From contig CAWDMN010000034.1 of NCBI GenBank assembly GCA_963803155.1, positions 186,001 through 250,000 of the forward strand: a DNA stretch of 64,000 nucleotides, read 5' to 3'. The DNA comes from CAWDMN01 sp963803155. GTDB taxonomy: Bacteria; Acidobacteriota; Terriglobia; Versatilivoradales; Versatilivoraceae. The notes below the pieces were generated by a model, which saw only the letters and a program-made list of their open reading frames with translations, was not told the DNA's origin and made no database searches. The translations under genes were made by a program, and so were the position numbers. Shown one piece after another: positions 26,130 to 34,053 of this stretch; position 1 is the first letter of the stretch; each line of letters begins with the position of its first letter.

Positions 26130-26690
26130 TCAGTTAATCTCTGACTGCATTTTTGCCCACTGGGCTTCCAGCCTTTTTAACTGAATCTTCAGATGAGCTC
26201 GATGACTATCCGCCAACGGTTGATTTTGAATTTCTCCAATCAGCGGTTCAAAGTAAGCCAAACTTCCGATTGGAGCCGAAGCCGCGCCGTTCATCCAAGA
26301 AACATATTTGCGGCAAGCTCCCAGCAAAAAGGCGTCTTCGACCGTGGCCAGAGAGATGCCGCGGGTTTCCAGTTGCCGAGCCCGCCGGGATTCAGCTGGA
26401 CTAAACTGGCCCATGCCGCACCCCAGAGAAAGATAAGCCTGACGAACCGACTCCACATAATTACTGCATCCGACCGTGGAAATCTCTGGTGGAGTCCGAT
26501 CATAGGGCCAATAAGCATCCGTAATTTCAAAGCGGGTTACGGCAAACTGATTCGTACCTGATTCCACCCGGCAGACTTGTTTACTTTTTGACTCCTCCAC
26601 ATAACGGCCCAGAATGCGCCGGGACTTTCCTAGCGACCGGGCCAAACTGCGTTGACTCAGCTGGCAACCGCCCGTCTGACGGAATTTGGG
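26130..26690 (-). pseudogene. N-terminally truncated HTH-containing protein, cut by a RAYT-derived element
   Basis: The minus-strand frame is open from the edge of the RAYT derivative (26690) to a stop at 26130. It begins in mid-protein with a likely helix-turn-helix (CQLSQRSLARSLGKSRRILG). The rest is well formed: FEITDAYWPYDR, YVESVRQAYLSLGCGMG, GISLATVEDAFLLGACRKYV, SWMNGAASAPIGSLAYFEPL, LKIQLKRLEAQW. I do not recognise the family; the arrangement suggests a DNA-binding accessory or mobile-element protein. A TTG at 26645 could start a shorter product but would split the HTH. The part upstream of the insertion may continue beyond 27031 but I could not join it. Confidence 0.55.
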
Positions 26691-27031
26691 TGCCTGTCTT
26701 GAATATTTGAATATTTTATAAAGTACCCATGAGCTTACTGCAGCAGAATATGAAAATAGCGGGCAGCAGACAAAAGCCGTGGATCAGGACCCCATACCGC
26801 TCGCAGGCTTCCCCCAGGCAATTCAGCATCTGGTGGTAATCGTCTTCATCCCAGAAAATCTTTTCCCGCCGATTTCCCCGGTTGATACAAGGGAAAAATG
26901 CCTCTGGATAACAGATTCGGCGGCCTCGGCCCATTTGCCTCCTCCTGCTCCGGTTCCGTGTTTGCTTATTTTCCTTTTTGTCTTGATCGTATCTTTGACT
27001 TCAAAAATATTCAAATATTCAGGACAGGCAC
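26690..27031. mobile_element. Deleted RAYT-element derivative (342 bp)
   Basis: It has the same ends as the 21180-22247 element: GTGCCTGTCTTGAATATTTG at the left and the inverted form ending GGACAGGCAC at the right, enclosing only the 5' part of a RAYT gene. It is therefore a non-autonomous derivative created by internal deletion. Confidence 0.85.
26716..26934 (-). pseudogene. RAYT transposase 5' fragment
   Basis: Encodes MGRGRRICYPEAFFPCINRG, NRREKIFWDEDDYHQMLNCL, then GEACERYGVLIHGFCLLP, closely parallel to the intact RAYT. At the HUH motif a 1-nt loss shifts the frame (NHFHIL becomes AIFIFCC), and the gene ends after a further 10 codons where the remainder is deleted. It cannot encode an active enzyme. 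Confidence 0.9.
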
Positions 27032-27152
27032 CAGTAACTCGGAGAAAACAAACCTCACTCTTCAGTTCGGAAGCCTCCCGCCTACTCGACAGCGGCCCCA
27101 TTATGGTCAGGCACCAATTTCCCCAATTTCCCTTTTGGAACATCCGCCTCAG

Positions 27153-27722
27153 TTACCCGCCGAGCTCATATGGTGTATTGGCTAACCTCCAGCGGCCATT
27201 TTCAAAAATAAACTCCAGCTCGATAACATCGGGAGCGTTCTTCGATCCTTCTCTTCGATGCGCTGTGACAAGTCCACCACAAAAGTCACCATTGGGAGCG
27301 TCAAGAAGCTCTCCTTCTATTGCCAACCATTGGCTTGTATTGAGCCACTCGGAGTATGAAATTTTCCACTTTGACAAAACCGGATCAGTCGAAAACAAAA
27401 GCGCATAATTGCTCGTCGAAATGCATTGTGTTGAAAACAACAGGCAATAGACTCCTTCTCGCTTCTCCAACTGATTTTTGATCTGTCCCACTGATTGGAA
27501 AGGTTGATCTACTCCAAATCCGGCACCTCGTCTCGAAAGAAGGCCAACGAAGCCAACAATATCTTTTTTCTTGATAACACGGAGCAATCGATTCGCCGTT
27601 TGGATTAGAAGAACTTTTTTGGCGTCTTGTTCTTTACTACCTTCTCCGCACGGGTTGCCTGCAATTGTAAAAATAGTAGACAAAGGGTTGCCTATTACCA
27701 AGACGAGAAAAAAAAATGACAT
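27153..27722 (-). CDS. Exported protein of unknown function (possible orphan immunity protein)
   Basis: About 189 residues beginning with a hydrophobic stretch (MSFFFLVLVIGNPLSTIFTIAGNP) that looks like a signal peptide; codons upstream in frame (KSIKIRL) would make it more typical, with GGAGGAG further upstream, so the start may be a non-ATG codon slightly earlier. The mature part ends with ELEFIFENGRWRLANTPYEL, a strand pattern common in small NTF2- or SnoaL-like secreted proteins. It follows a degenerate coding remnant (27778-28133) on the same strand, an arrangement like toxin then immunity. No family is recognised. Confidence 0.55.
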   Translation of the reverse strand: MSFFFLVLVIGNPLSTIFTIAGNPCGEGSKEQDAKKVLLIQTANRLLRVIKKKDIVGFVGLLSRRGAGFGVDQPFQSVGQIKNQLEKREGVYCLLFSTQCISTSNYALLFSTDPVLSKWKISYSEWLNTSQWLAIEGELLDAPNGDFCGGLVTAHRREGSKNAPDVIELEFIFENGRWRLANTPYELGG

Positions 27723-27777
27723 CAGGCGTATCTTTATGCTTTTGTGGATCAGTGCATCTTTTCACTTCTCCTCCGAT

Positions 27778-28133
27778 CTAACCATTTGCCTTGAACACAT
27801 CGAAAACAGGGTTATGACCTTCGGGATTAACTGTCTCTTTATCAATAACCTTTTTAAGGCCACCCATACTTGCTAACCCATAGGTCCTTCGTTAAGTTGA
27901 TGCGGCTCTCTCTGTTGCTCTTGTTGTTGCTGTTGTTGCTGTTGCTCTTCCCACCAATCCCAAAGCCGGTCAAAATCGCTGAACATCCCTGTCGGTTCAT
28001 TCCATCTTTCGGATTTCCACTCCGGCTGGCCATTATTCTCAGTCCATGGCTACAAAATATCCTCGTGAACCTCCGCACCTGCTGCATCAGCCCGGTTGGC
28101 CCACTTGTCAATGTTGAGCAGGGGAAGTCCTAA
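27778..28133 (-). pseudogene. Degenerate C-terminal coding remnant (possible third toxin tip)
   Basis: On the minus strand, directly beside the IS256-family element, one frame reads GLPLLNIDKWANRADAAGAE then VHEDIL, a TAG, then PEWKSERWNEPTGMFSDFDR, LWDWWEE and a long glutamine run before a second TAG. A shifted frame then reads LASMGGLKKVIDKETVNPEG and HNPVFDVFKANG to a stop at 27778. The sequence is protein-like but has a nonsense codon and a frameshift, so it is a decayed gene whose 5' end was removed at the insertion site. Its identity is unknown. Confidence 0.5.
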
Positions 28134-28135
28134 AC

Positions 28136-29503
28136 TTAGTTGAAAAAGGAGCATGACCTCACTTAAAACAGAGGTGTTTTACCGGCAAGTAAGACACTGA
28201 GATTAAGGAGATCATGCATGGGACAGAGAGTAATTGGAGCCGGAAAAAGAAGCAAGGGCAAAGAGAGAAGAAAAAAGAGACAACAAATCCAAGAAGAAGT
28301 TAGGACTTTGGACAGTCGGTTTGAACTGATCCAGATGTTGATTCCTCTAGGCTTGAAAGCAGTGGAAGAAGAATTACAGAAAGAGGTGGAACAGCTGGTG
28401 GGCCGCGGAGCCAGCCGGAGTCCGGAGAATCGACGCTGGGGAAGAAATCCAGGATCAGTCTACCTGGGAGATCAGAAAGTCAGAGTCGAAGTGCCGCGGG
28501 TGAGAAATGTGGCGGTGCGACAAGAAGTGCCTCTGGAGAGTTATCAAGCTTTTCGAAAAACGAAGGTGTTGGACCATCAGGTCCTGAATCGACTGATCTG
28601 CGGGATCAGCCAGCGGCAATATGAGCAGGCAGCCCTCTGTGTGCCCGAGACGTTTGGGATCAAAAAGAGCAGTGTGTCGCGACACTTCATTCGGAGCACG
28701 GCTCGGAAGTTGGAAACTTTTTTGAATCGGGATTTGAGCCAGCACGATCTTGTGGCGATCTTTATCGATGGGAAGCGGTTAGCAGAAACCGATATGATCG
28801 TGGCTTTGGGGATTACGCTCGAGGGTAAAAAGATCCTATGGGGATTTGTAGAAGCCCGCACAGAAAATCAACGAGTGGCTCAGGATTTTATCCAGCGACT
28901 GCTGGATCGAGGGTTAAGAACCGAACAGGAGATTCTCTTCATTATCGACGGAGCCAAAGGGCTGTATAAAGGGATCAAGGCGAGCCTGGCGGAGAAAGCC
29001 TTGATTCAAAGATGCCAATGGCACAAGCGGGAAAATGTAGTCAGTTATTTGAGCCGGGAACAAGCAAAACGATTCCGGCAGAAAATGCAGACGGCTTATC
29101 AGCAACCCCGTTATGAAAAGGAGAAAGAAGCCCTGGAGCGAATTGCTAAAGAGCTGCGATTGATCAATGGTTCTGCGGTGGAGAGCCTGAAAGAAGGGTT
29201 AGAAGAGACTCTGACTCTGCATCGTTTGGGATTGTTTGAAGAATTAGGCACCAGTTTTAAAACCACCAATTGCATTGAGAATGTGAATCGGCAATTGGAG
29301 CGGTTGACGCATCGAGTCAGTTACTGGAAGAACAGCGATCAGCGTCAGCGTTGGATCGCCACGTCGCTCCTGCAAATTGAGCCCGGGCTAAGAAAGGTGA
29401 AAGGCTTTCGTCATCTAAAAGCCCTTCGCAAAGCCATGAAAAAGGAAAGTCATCCAAAATCGGATCAAACAGCCGCTTGAGGCTTATGCTCATTTTCAAC
29501 TAA
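28136..29503. mobile_element. IS256-family insertion sequence
   Basis: About 1.37 kb. Left end TTAGTTGAAAAAGGAGCATG (28136 on) and, on the opposite strand, right end TTAGTTGAAAATGAGCATAA (ending at 29503) form imperfect inverted repeats around a single intact transposase gene. I could not identify a target-site duplication with confidence. Confidence 0.85.
28218..29480 (+). CDS. IS256-family (Mutator-type) DDE transposase
   Basis: 420 residues, full length for the family. The catalytic residues are in the expected contexts: first Asp in LVAIFIDGKRLAETDM, second Asp in ILFIIDGAKGLYKGIK, and Glu in KTTNCIENVNRQLERLTHRV. The CxxWH-like block CQWHKRENVVSYL, typical of Mutator transposases, lies between. 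AAGGAG precedes the ATG. No frameshift is visible, so the element could be active. Confidence 0.95.
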   Translation: MGQRVIGAGKRSKGKERRKKRQQIQEEVRTLDSRFELIQMLIPLGLKAVEEELQKEVEQLVGRGASRSPENRRWGRNPGSVYLGDQKVRVEVPRVRNVAVRQEVPLESYQAFRKTKVLDHQVLNRLICGISQRQYEQAALCVPETFGIKKSSVSRHFIRSTARKLETFLNRDLSQHDLVAIFIDGKRLAETDMIVALGITLEGKKILWGFVEARTENQRVAQDFIQRLLDRGLRTEQEILFIIDGAKGLYKGIKASLAEKALIQRCQWHKRENVVSYLSREQAKRFRQKMQTAYQQPRYEKEKEALERIAKELRLINGSAVESLKEGLEETLTLHRLGLFEELGTSFKTTNCIENVNRQLERLTHRVSYWKNSDQRQRWIATSLLQIEPGLRKVKGFRHLKALRKAMKKESHPKSDQTAA

Positions 29504-29960
29504 AAAAGGGATTGACCCGGATTCAGGAACGTGTTTTGTTAGAAAATATTTTTATTCGTGTGAAAATAATTTGACGGGGGCGATTAAATAGGATGGGAAA
29601 TAATTCGCTTCCGGGACATTTTTCTTTTGGAAATCGGAGGATTTATGGAGAGATGGCCGCGGCCAATGCTCTGCACTCGAAGGTGCTCTCAATTGAGCGG
29701 GAAATTCATTTTAAGAACATTTCCTGGCGGATGACATACGAAGGCCCGCCAAGCGATTTGACCAATCCACGGCCCATTCGATGGGCCTGCGCAGACTAAT
29801 TTATTCGCCGGACTTTCCTCTTTGAATTTCCAATCATCAACAAATTTTGCGATGCTCGATCTTAATCACTTGGCCGATAAATCAACATGCATTAGATTAT
29901 CGGGAGATAATCCTCAAAAGGTTGTTTTAAATCACAAAATGCGGATACCCCCAAATTTAT
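29504..29960. other. Intergenic region right of the IS element
   Basis: 457 bp, AT-rich. A 68-codon plus-strand frame at 29593-29799 has no family, weak composition and no clear ribosome binding site, so I do not call it. CCAAAT just before the right copy of the direct repeat is also present before the left copy. Confidence 0.5.
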
Positions 29961-30902
29961 AATTCACCATTCAGAATTTCCGCCTTCAATTCCACCGGGG
30001 CAGCAGCTGAACTTCCTCGATGGGGACCTGCTCTGTTTCAAGCCCGGCCTTCTTCCATCCCCCAAATCCTCCGCGGATCACATGGGCCACAAACCCCTCC
30101 TCCTTCAAAACTTGCGCCACACGGGCGCTGGTGGCCTCATGTAGTCAAGTGCAGTAAAGATAGATTTCCTTCTCCTTGGGCAGGCGATGCATTTCCGCGA
30201 GGATGCGATTGGGTTCGATGCGAAGGGACCCCTTAATTCGCCGGGCCTTCGGGTCATAATAACCGTGGCTGCGAACGTCGACGAGCAAGTTATTATCCAT
30301 CCAGTCGGGAGATTTCATCTTTTCCGCTAACTCTGCTGCCGCGATACGCGGCCACTTGCGGAAAAGACGAAATTTTCGATACTGCCGGATCCTGTAAAAA
30401 AAGTAGACAATTAATCCGGCAATCAGCAAGACGATGAAACCTTTCTTCAACGAATAAAAACCGTCGATGACGCTGGCGACCAAATGGCTGAAAACGTAAC
30501 CGAAGCCAGAATAAAGGAGGATGTAGAGAAATGAACCCAATGAGTCCAGGGCGCAGAATTGCGCGGGAGGCATGTTCAAGCTCCCAGCCATTGGGACAGT
30601 CATTAAACCCATTCCAGGGAAAAATTTCGAAAACACTAATGCAGCTCGTCCGCGTTTGTAAAAAGACTCCGCCGATTTGAAGATGCAATTTTCCGGACTA
30701 GCGGATAATCGGCAAACCAATCCTAAAATAGCCCAACCAGTATAACGGCCAGCCATGAAAAGCAGGAAGTCGCCGGCTTGCATGCTGGTGAAGGCGGCCA
30801 GGATCATTGCAGGGAAATTCAAGATGCCAAAGTGGGCAGCAGCGCCGGCGGTGATCAAAATGGGCGCGGATGGGATGGGCAATCCCAGGGATTCAAGAAA
30901 AA
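29961..30902. repeat. Right copy of the 942-bp direct repeat
   Basis: Partner of 20164-21105 in the same orientation. Here the repeat lies inside an intact gene; similarity ends within codon 20 or so of the DedA-rhodanese reading frame. Confidence 0.93.
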
Positions 30903-30960
30903 TGCTAAAAAAAATCAACCAGTAACCATATTGTTGAAGAAGATGAAGAATTTCTTCCAT
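29986..30960 (-). CDS. DedA-rhodanese fusion, probable selenocysteine protein (TGA at codon 272 read through)
   Basis: Predicted 324 residues if the TGA at 30145-30147 is translated. Residues 1-170 are a DedA/VTT-type membrane domain (FFSIFLESLGLPIPSAPIL, FSKFFPGMGLMTVPMAGSLN, LIAGLIVYFFYRIRQYRKF). A cytoplasmic rhodanese domain follows: LLVDVRSHGYYDPKARRIKG, EIYLYCT, then the TGA, then LHEATSARVAQVLKEEGF, VIRGGFGGWKKAGLETEQV, ending at TGA 29986-29988. In family members the loop reads YC(S/T)C..EA(S/T)xARVA; the TGA stands at the second, catalytic Cys. In the mRNA a GCGCC/GGCGC stem with loop CGUGU begins 16 nt after the UGA, matching the size and position of a bacterial SECIS element. If not decoded as Sec, the product would stop at 271 residues without an active site. 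No strong Shine-Dalgarno sequence precedes ATG 30960. Confidence 0.82.
30114..30128 (-). promoter_or_regulatory. Candidate bacterial SECIS hairpin
   Basis: Five G-C pairs (GCGCC with GGCGC) close a five-base loop CGUGU, whose second and third bases are GU as in known bSECIS apical loops. The loop begins 22 nt after the last base of the UGA, within the 16-37 nt range accepted for bacterial elements. An identical hairpin is in the truncated copy (20317-20331). SelB binding is inferred. Confidence 0.65.
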
Positions 30961-31084
30961 GATTTTGCAGGTTTCGATTATTTAAAATGGAAAAGCCAAG
31001 AGTGAAAACGGCTGTGAGGAACCATGCCATCGGAGACGAAGAATCACGGCTTAGGCAGGCTTCCCTCATCTTCGGATTGCCAGA

Positions 31085-31435
31085 TCAATCCCAAAGGTCG
31101 GCATGATTCAAAGGGGAGGTTGCTGGAGTCAGCAACTTTTCTAAGAGCAGCAGCGCCTTCCGCTCCAGATGTAGAAATTGCACCCCCATGGAATCTCCTT
31201 CTTGGACCCACGTCACCTTGGCTTGGGCTTCAAAAGGGTCAGTCTGGTCTGGAATCGGCATCTCTAAAACAAAGGTGGAATCTTTGGGGAAGGTTTGCGG
31301 AGAACGAATGCGGGCTCCACCAAAGCTGATGGAATCAATGATTCCCGTACCGTTGGCCGCCGGTCTTCCATAAAGCACTTTTATGGAGGTGTCCATGCGG
31401 CAGAAATTTCGTCGCTCATGGCCATATTCAGCCAT
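31085..31435 (-). CDS. PilZ-domain protein (cyclic di-GMP receptor)
   Basis: 116 residues, a single PilZ domain. Both halves of the c-di-GMP signature are present: RNFCR (RxxxR) near residues 9-13 and DSISFGGARI (DxSxxG) near residue 34. The C-terminal strand GDSMGVQFLHLERKALLLLEKL (GVQF) closes the barrel. It should bind c-di-GMP in the cytoplasm and act on a partner. It sits next to a J-domain/MshEN-like gene on the other strand, and pilT is elsewhere in the window, so control of motility or surface attachment is plausible. Confidence 0.9.
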   Translation of the reverse strand: MAEYGHERRNFCRMDTSIKVLYGRPAANGTGIIDSISFGGARIRSPQTFPKDSTFVLEMPIPDQTDPFEAQAKVTWVQEGDSMGVQFLHLERKALLLLEKLLTPATSPLNHADLWD

Positions 31436-31504
31436 AATTATTCTCCCCTTTTCAATTTGGGTTCAAGTCAATCTCGGGAAATGCGATCGGCGGGGAAGGA
31501 AAAA

Positions 31505-31669
31505 TCATCCGGAGAACTTTTCTTCCGCCGGTTTCGCCAGAGACCGTTGATAAGCCTTCCATCCCGGGCACCAGCGGGTATGCCAGCGCCAGAGCTTTGC
31601 GATGAAGGATTCCGGTTTTCTTTCTGAATACCGTCGCAACTTACATTCTTCGCAGGCATATTTTTTCAT
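31505..31669 (-). CDS. Small CxxC protein (54 residues)
   Basis: A short gene on the minus strand, ATG at 31669 with AGGGGGA 4 nt upstream. It begins MKKYACEECKLRRYSERKPE, contains an Arg/Trp-rich core (FIAKLWRWHTRWCPGWKAYQ) and ends KPAEEKFSG. The CxxC plus the later Cys-Pro-Gly-Trp look like a zinc-ribbon or small metal site. I recall similar short proteins with WRWHxxWCPGWKAY in other bacteria, but no function. It lies 69 bp upstream of the PilZ gene on the same strand, so the two may share a transcript. Confidence 0.72.
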   Translation of the reverse strand: MKKYACEECKLRRYSERKPESFIAKLWRWHTRWCPGWKAYQRSLAKPAEEKFSG

Positions 31670-31833
31670 TGCGTCCCCCTATTCACACCGGTCGAAAGTG
31701 AATTCATAGTATGCCAGCACTTCGGGAAATTCAAGAACAACCAGTCGGATACCTCGAGATGAATACCCCTTGCTTTTTCCCGGTCCAATTGTGTTATCGT
31801 TAGCCAGACGATGCACCTGCAGGTTCAGGTCGC

Positions 31834-32664
31834 ATGAAGGGTGGAATCATGACGGGTATGCGAGATGTTGAGTTGCTACAAGCCTGCCGGACCTTATTTG
31901 GAGAGTCCGCCTCTCTTAATTCCTTGTTCTTGGATGCCCTGCAACTAACCGATTTAAAGAAAACCTTTCGGCGCAGATCGTTGGAGACTCATCCGGACCG
32001 TTACCTCCATTTGGGATTTGTGAATCAACGGGCGTACTCGGAACTTTTCCAGCAGGTTCGCGAAGCCTACGAAAAACTCTGCGGCTATCTCAGATTGCGC
32101 TCCGAAGAAATAAAAAATCAGAAGGCGTATGCGCCTTGGCCGCCGCCTCCCCCGCCGGCTTCCCGCGCGGCCGCTCATCCCATGGGATCCTCTTTCTCCG
32201 GCGGATTCAAAGACGCTGATCTCTTCGATCCTGTATCGTTCTACAAAGCACCCGGTCCCATGCCTCCCTGGCGGCTTCGGCTGGGGGAGTTCCTTTTTTA
32301 TAATGGAGTAATCTCCTGGGACACGCTGATTTCCGCCCTCCTGTGGCAGGGAAGACAAAGAGAACGATTGGGTTCTATTGTCATGCGATGGGGATGGCTG
32401 AAGGAAGCCCAATTGACTGAATTATTGCACGAGCGTCGCATCGGCGAACAGTTGGGAAGCATACTGCTGCGCCGCCAGATCATCACTCCTTTCCAGTTGA
32501 AAATGCTTTTGATTCATCAGCGGCAAAAGCAGCCTCGCATCGGTGAGTTTTTTGTCGGACAAGGAATTATCCCTCCTTTTCATCTTCCCCCTTTGGTGGA
32601 TTTTCTTCGCGAAAGAAACCGGAGATTTGAAAATGCAGGGAAGACTCTTCATCCCATCTTCTAA
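31834..32664 (+). CDS. J-domain protein with C-terminal MshEN-like repeats
   Basis: 276 residues; ATG at 31834 or 31849, the latter having AGGGTGG upstream. Residues 35-85 form a divergent J-domain with the HPD motif at 53-55 (SLETHPDRYLH). A Pro-rich linker (PPPPPPASRAAA) follows. The C-terminal 120 residues are three tandem helical units (LGEFLFYNGVISWDTLISAL, LGSIVMRWGWLKEAQLTELL, LGSILLRRQIITPFQLKMLL, IGEFFVGQGIIPPFHLPPLV), which follow the LG(E/S)xLxxxGxIxxxxLxxAL pattern of MshEN/GSPII_N domains. Those can bind c-di-GMP in PilB/MshE ATPases, but here they are not attached to an ATPase. A chaperone-linked c-di-GMP adaptor is inference, helped by the adjacent PilZ gene. Confidence 0.75.
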   Translation: MKGGIMTGMRDVELLQACRTLFGESASLNSLFLDALQLTDLKKTFRRRSLETHPDRYLHLGFVNQRAYSELFQQVREAYEKLCGYLRLRSEEIKNQKAYAPWPPPPPPASRAAAHPMGSSFSGGFKDADLFDPVSFYKAPGPMPPWRLRLGEFLFYNGVISWDTLISALLWQGRQRERLGSIVMRWGWLKEAQLTELLHERRIGEQLGSILLRRQIITPFQLKMLLIHQRQKQPRIGEFFVGQGIIPPFHLPPLVDFLRERNRRFENAGKTLHPIF

Positions 32665-32955
32665 AAAAAACCTTCCCGCTCCAAAAGTTTGCGCTACAAT
32701 CAATACAGGCAGATCAGAATCCCTATGTGATATTTCCAGTGGGTCGAAGCTTCAATCGCCGTCTTTTTAAAACGGGATTAATGGCATGAGGTCCGCGTCA
32801 AGAAAGCTTTCCGATACAATTCTGGGGCATCATGGAGAATTGTCTCCGGCACGGATAAGGCATTCTCATGTGTCGGTTCCGATTGGCGGATCCATTCAAT
32901 CAATCAGTCAGGCAGGCAGATCATTCTCGGCTGGATGGTTAGGAAAGGAGGTCTT

Positions 32956-34053
32956 ATGAAACAGACAGGAATGACCGTTGATTTGAAGACCGTAGTGATC
33001 CTTGTCATTTTGGTGAATGTCCCATTTTGGGTGCTGGCTATTTTCACTTTGGATCAAACGCGCGTCGCTTTAAATGATGAGTTGGCTTCCGATTTCCGAG
33101 CCATTGCACGGCGCAATGCAATAACCATTAATTATGGCGTAAATCATCTTGTCATGGAAGTGGGGACATTGGCCATTAATTCCATGGTCAAAGATGCGGT
33201 GCGGCAGCAAAATGCCTCTTATCCCAACCAGGGTGAAGCCATCCAGAAAAAAGTCCAGGGCACGGACAAAATCTGGCTAACCCCGCAGGTCAATTCCCTG
33301 GTGGCACAAATTCTGGGATCTCCCGCCTCTCGCTATTTGCGCCAGTTCATGGAGGTGAACAGAAGTTTTAAGCGAATCACGGTGACTGACCGCTTCGGTG
33401 CAGTGGCCGCTGCCAGCATGAAAACCATCAATTATGACCAGGCGGAGGAGAGCTGGTGGCAGCAGGGTTTCAAGGACGGCATCATGGGCAGAGTCATCAT
33501 TGAAGATGTGACGCTGGATCCCATCACCAAATTCAATGCCCTGCATATTGTCGTTCCCATTCAGGAAGAGGGGAAGGATATGGTGCTCGGATTAATCGGA
33601 GCCCTGGTGGATGTGAGTGATCTTTTTCCTTTGGCTTCCGGCGTGAAGATTGGAAGCACCGGTGAAACACTTTTGGTCAAGGATGACGGGACCCTGCTGG
33701 CTGGCTCAGAGGGGAACATTTCTCCCGGCCAGAAGATCCCTTACATGGATGATATTCACGCAGCTTCGCAGATGGCTACTCGGCCCGATTTTATCCAAGG
33801 GGTCATCCCCGGGGGAAAAAAGAAGACAGTGTCATTCCAAGATACCGGCTTGGCGACAGCATATCCAGACTTGAAATGGTGGGCCGTAGTCTCCCAGGAT
33901 TCCACCGAGGCGAATGGAGCCATCGATAGGATGACCCGCAAATTCTTGTGGGCAGCCCTTGTGGTGCTGGTTCTCATCACCGTATTGGCGCTTTATTTTT
34001 CCACTCACCGGCGACTGCAATTTACCGATTTAGAGGAAATAGAGACGGAATGA
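32956..34053 (+). CDS. Membrane dCache-type sensor protein without an output domain
   Basis: 365 residues from ATG 32956, where AAAGGAGG lies 5 nt upstream. One N-terminal membrane helix (VVILVILVNVPFWVLAIFTL), then a 270-residue extracytoplasmic dCache-like module (SFKRITVTDRFGAVAAASMK, ALHIVVPIQEE, KIGSTGETLLVKDDGTLLAG, DLKWWAVVSQDSTEAN), then a second helix (FLWAALVVLVLITVLALYFS) and only about 17 cytoplasmic residues. Normal chemoreceptors or kinases continue with HAMP and a signalling domain, absent here. No frameshift into a downstream signalling frame is visible. It could act through a partner protein. A terminator follows at 34306. Confidence 0.8.
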   Translation: MKQTGMTVDLKTVVILVILVNVPFWVLAIFTLDQTRVALNDELASDFRAIARRNAITINYGVNHLVMEVGTLAINSMVKDAVRQQNASYPNQGEAIQKKVQGTDKIWLTPQVNSLVAQILGSPASRYLRQFMEVNRSFKRITVTDRFGAVAAASMKTINYDQAEESWWQQGFKDGIMGRVIIEDVTLDPITKFNALHIVVPIQEEGKDMVLGLIGALVDVSDLFPLASGVKIGSTGETLLVKDDGTLLAGSEGNISPGQKIPYMDDIHAASQMATRPDFIQGVIPGGKKKTVSFQDTGLATAYPDLKWWAVVSQDSTEANGAIDRMTRKFLWAALVVLVLITVLALYFSTHRRLQFTDLEEIETE

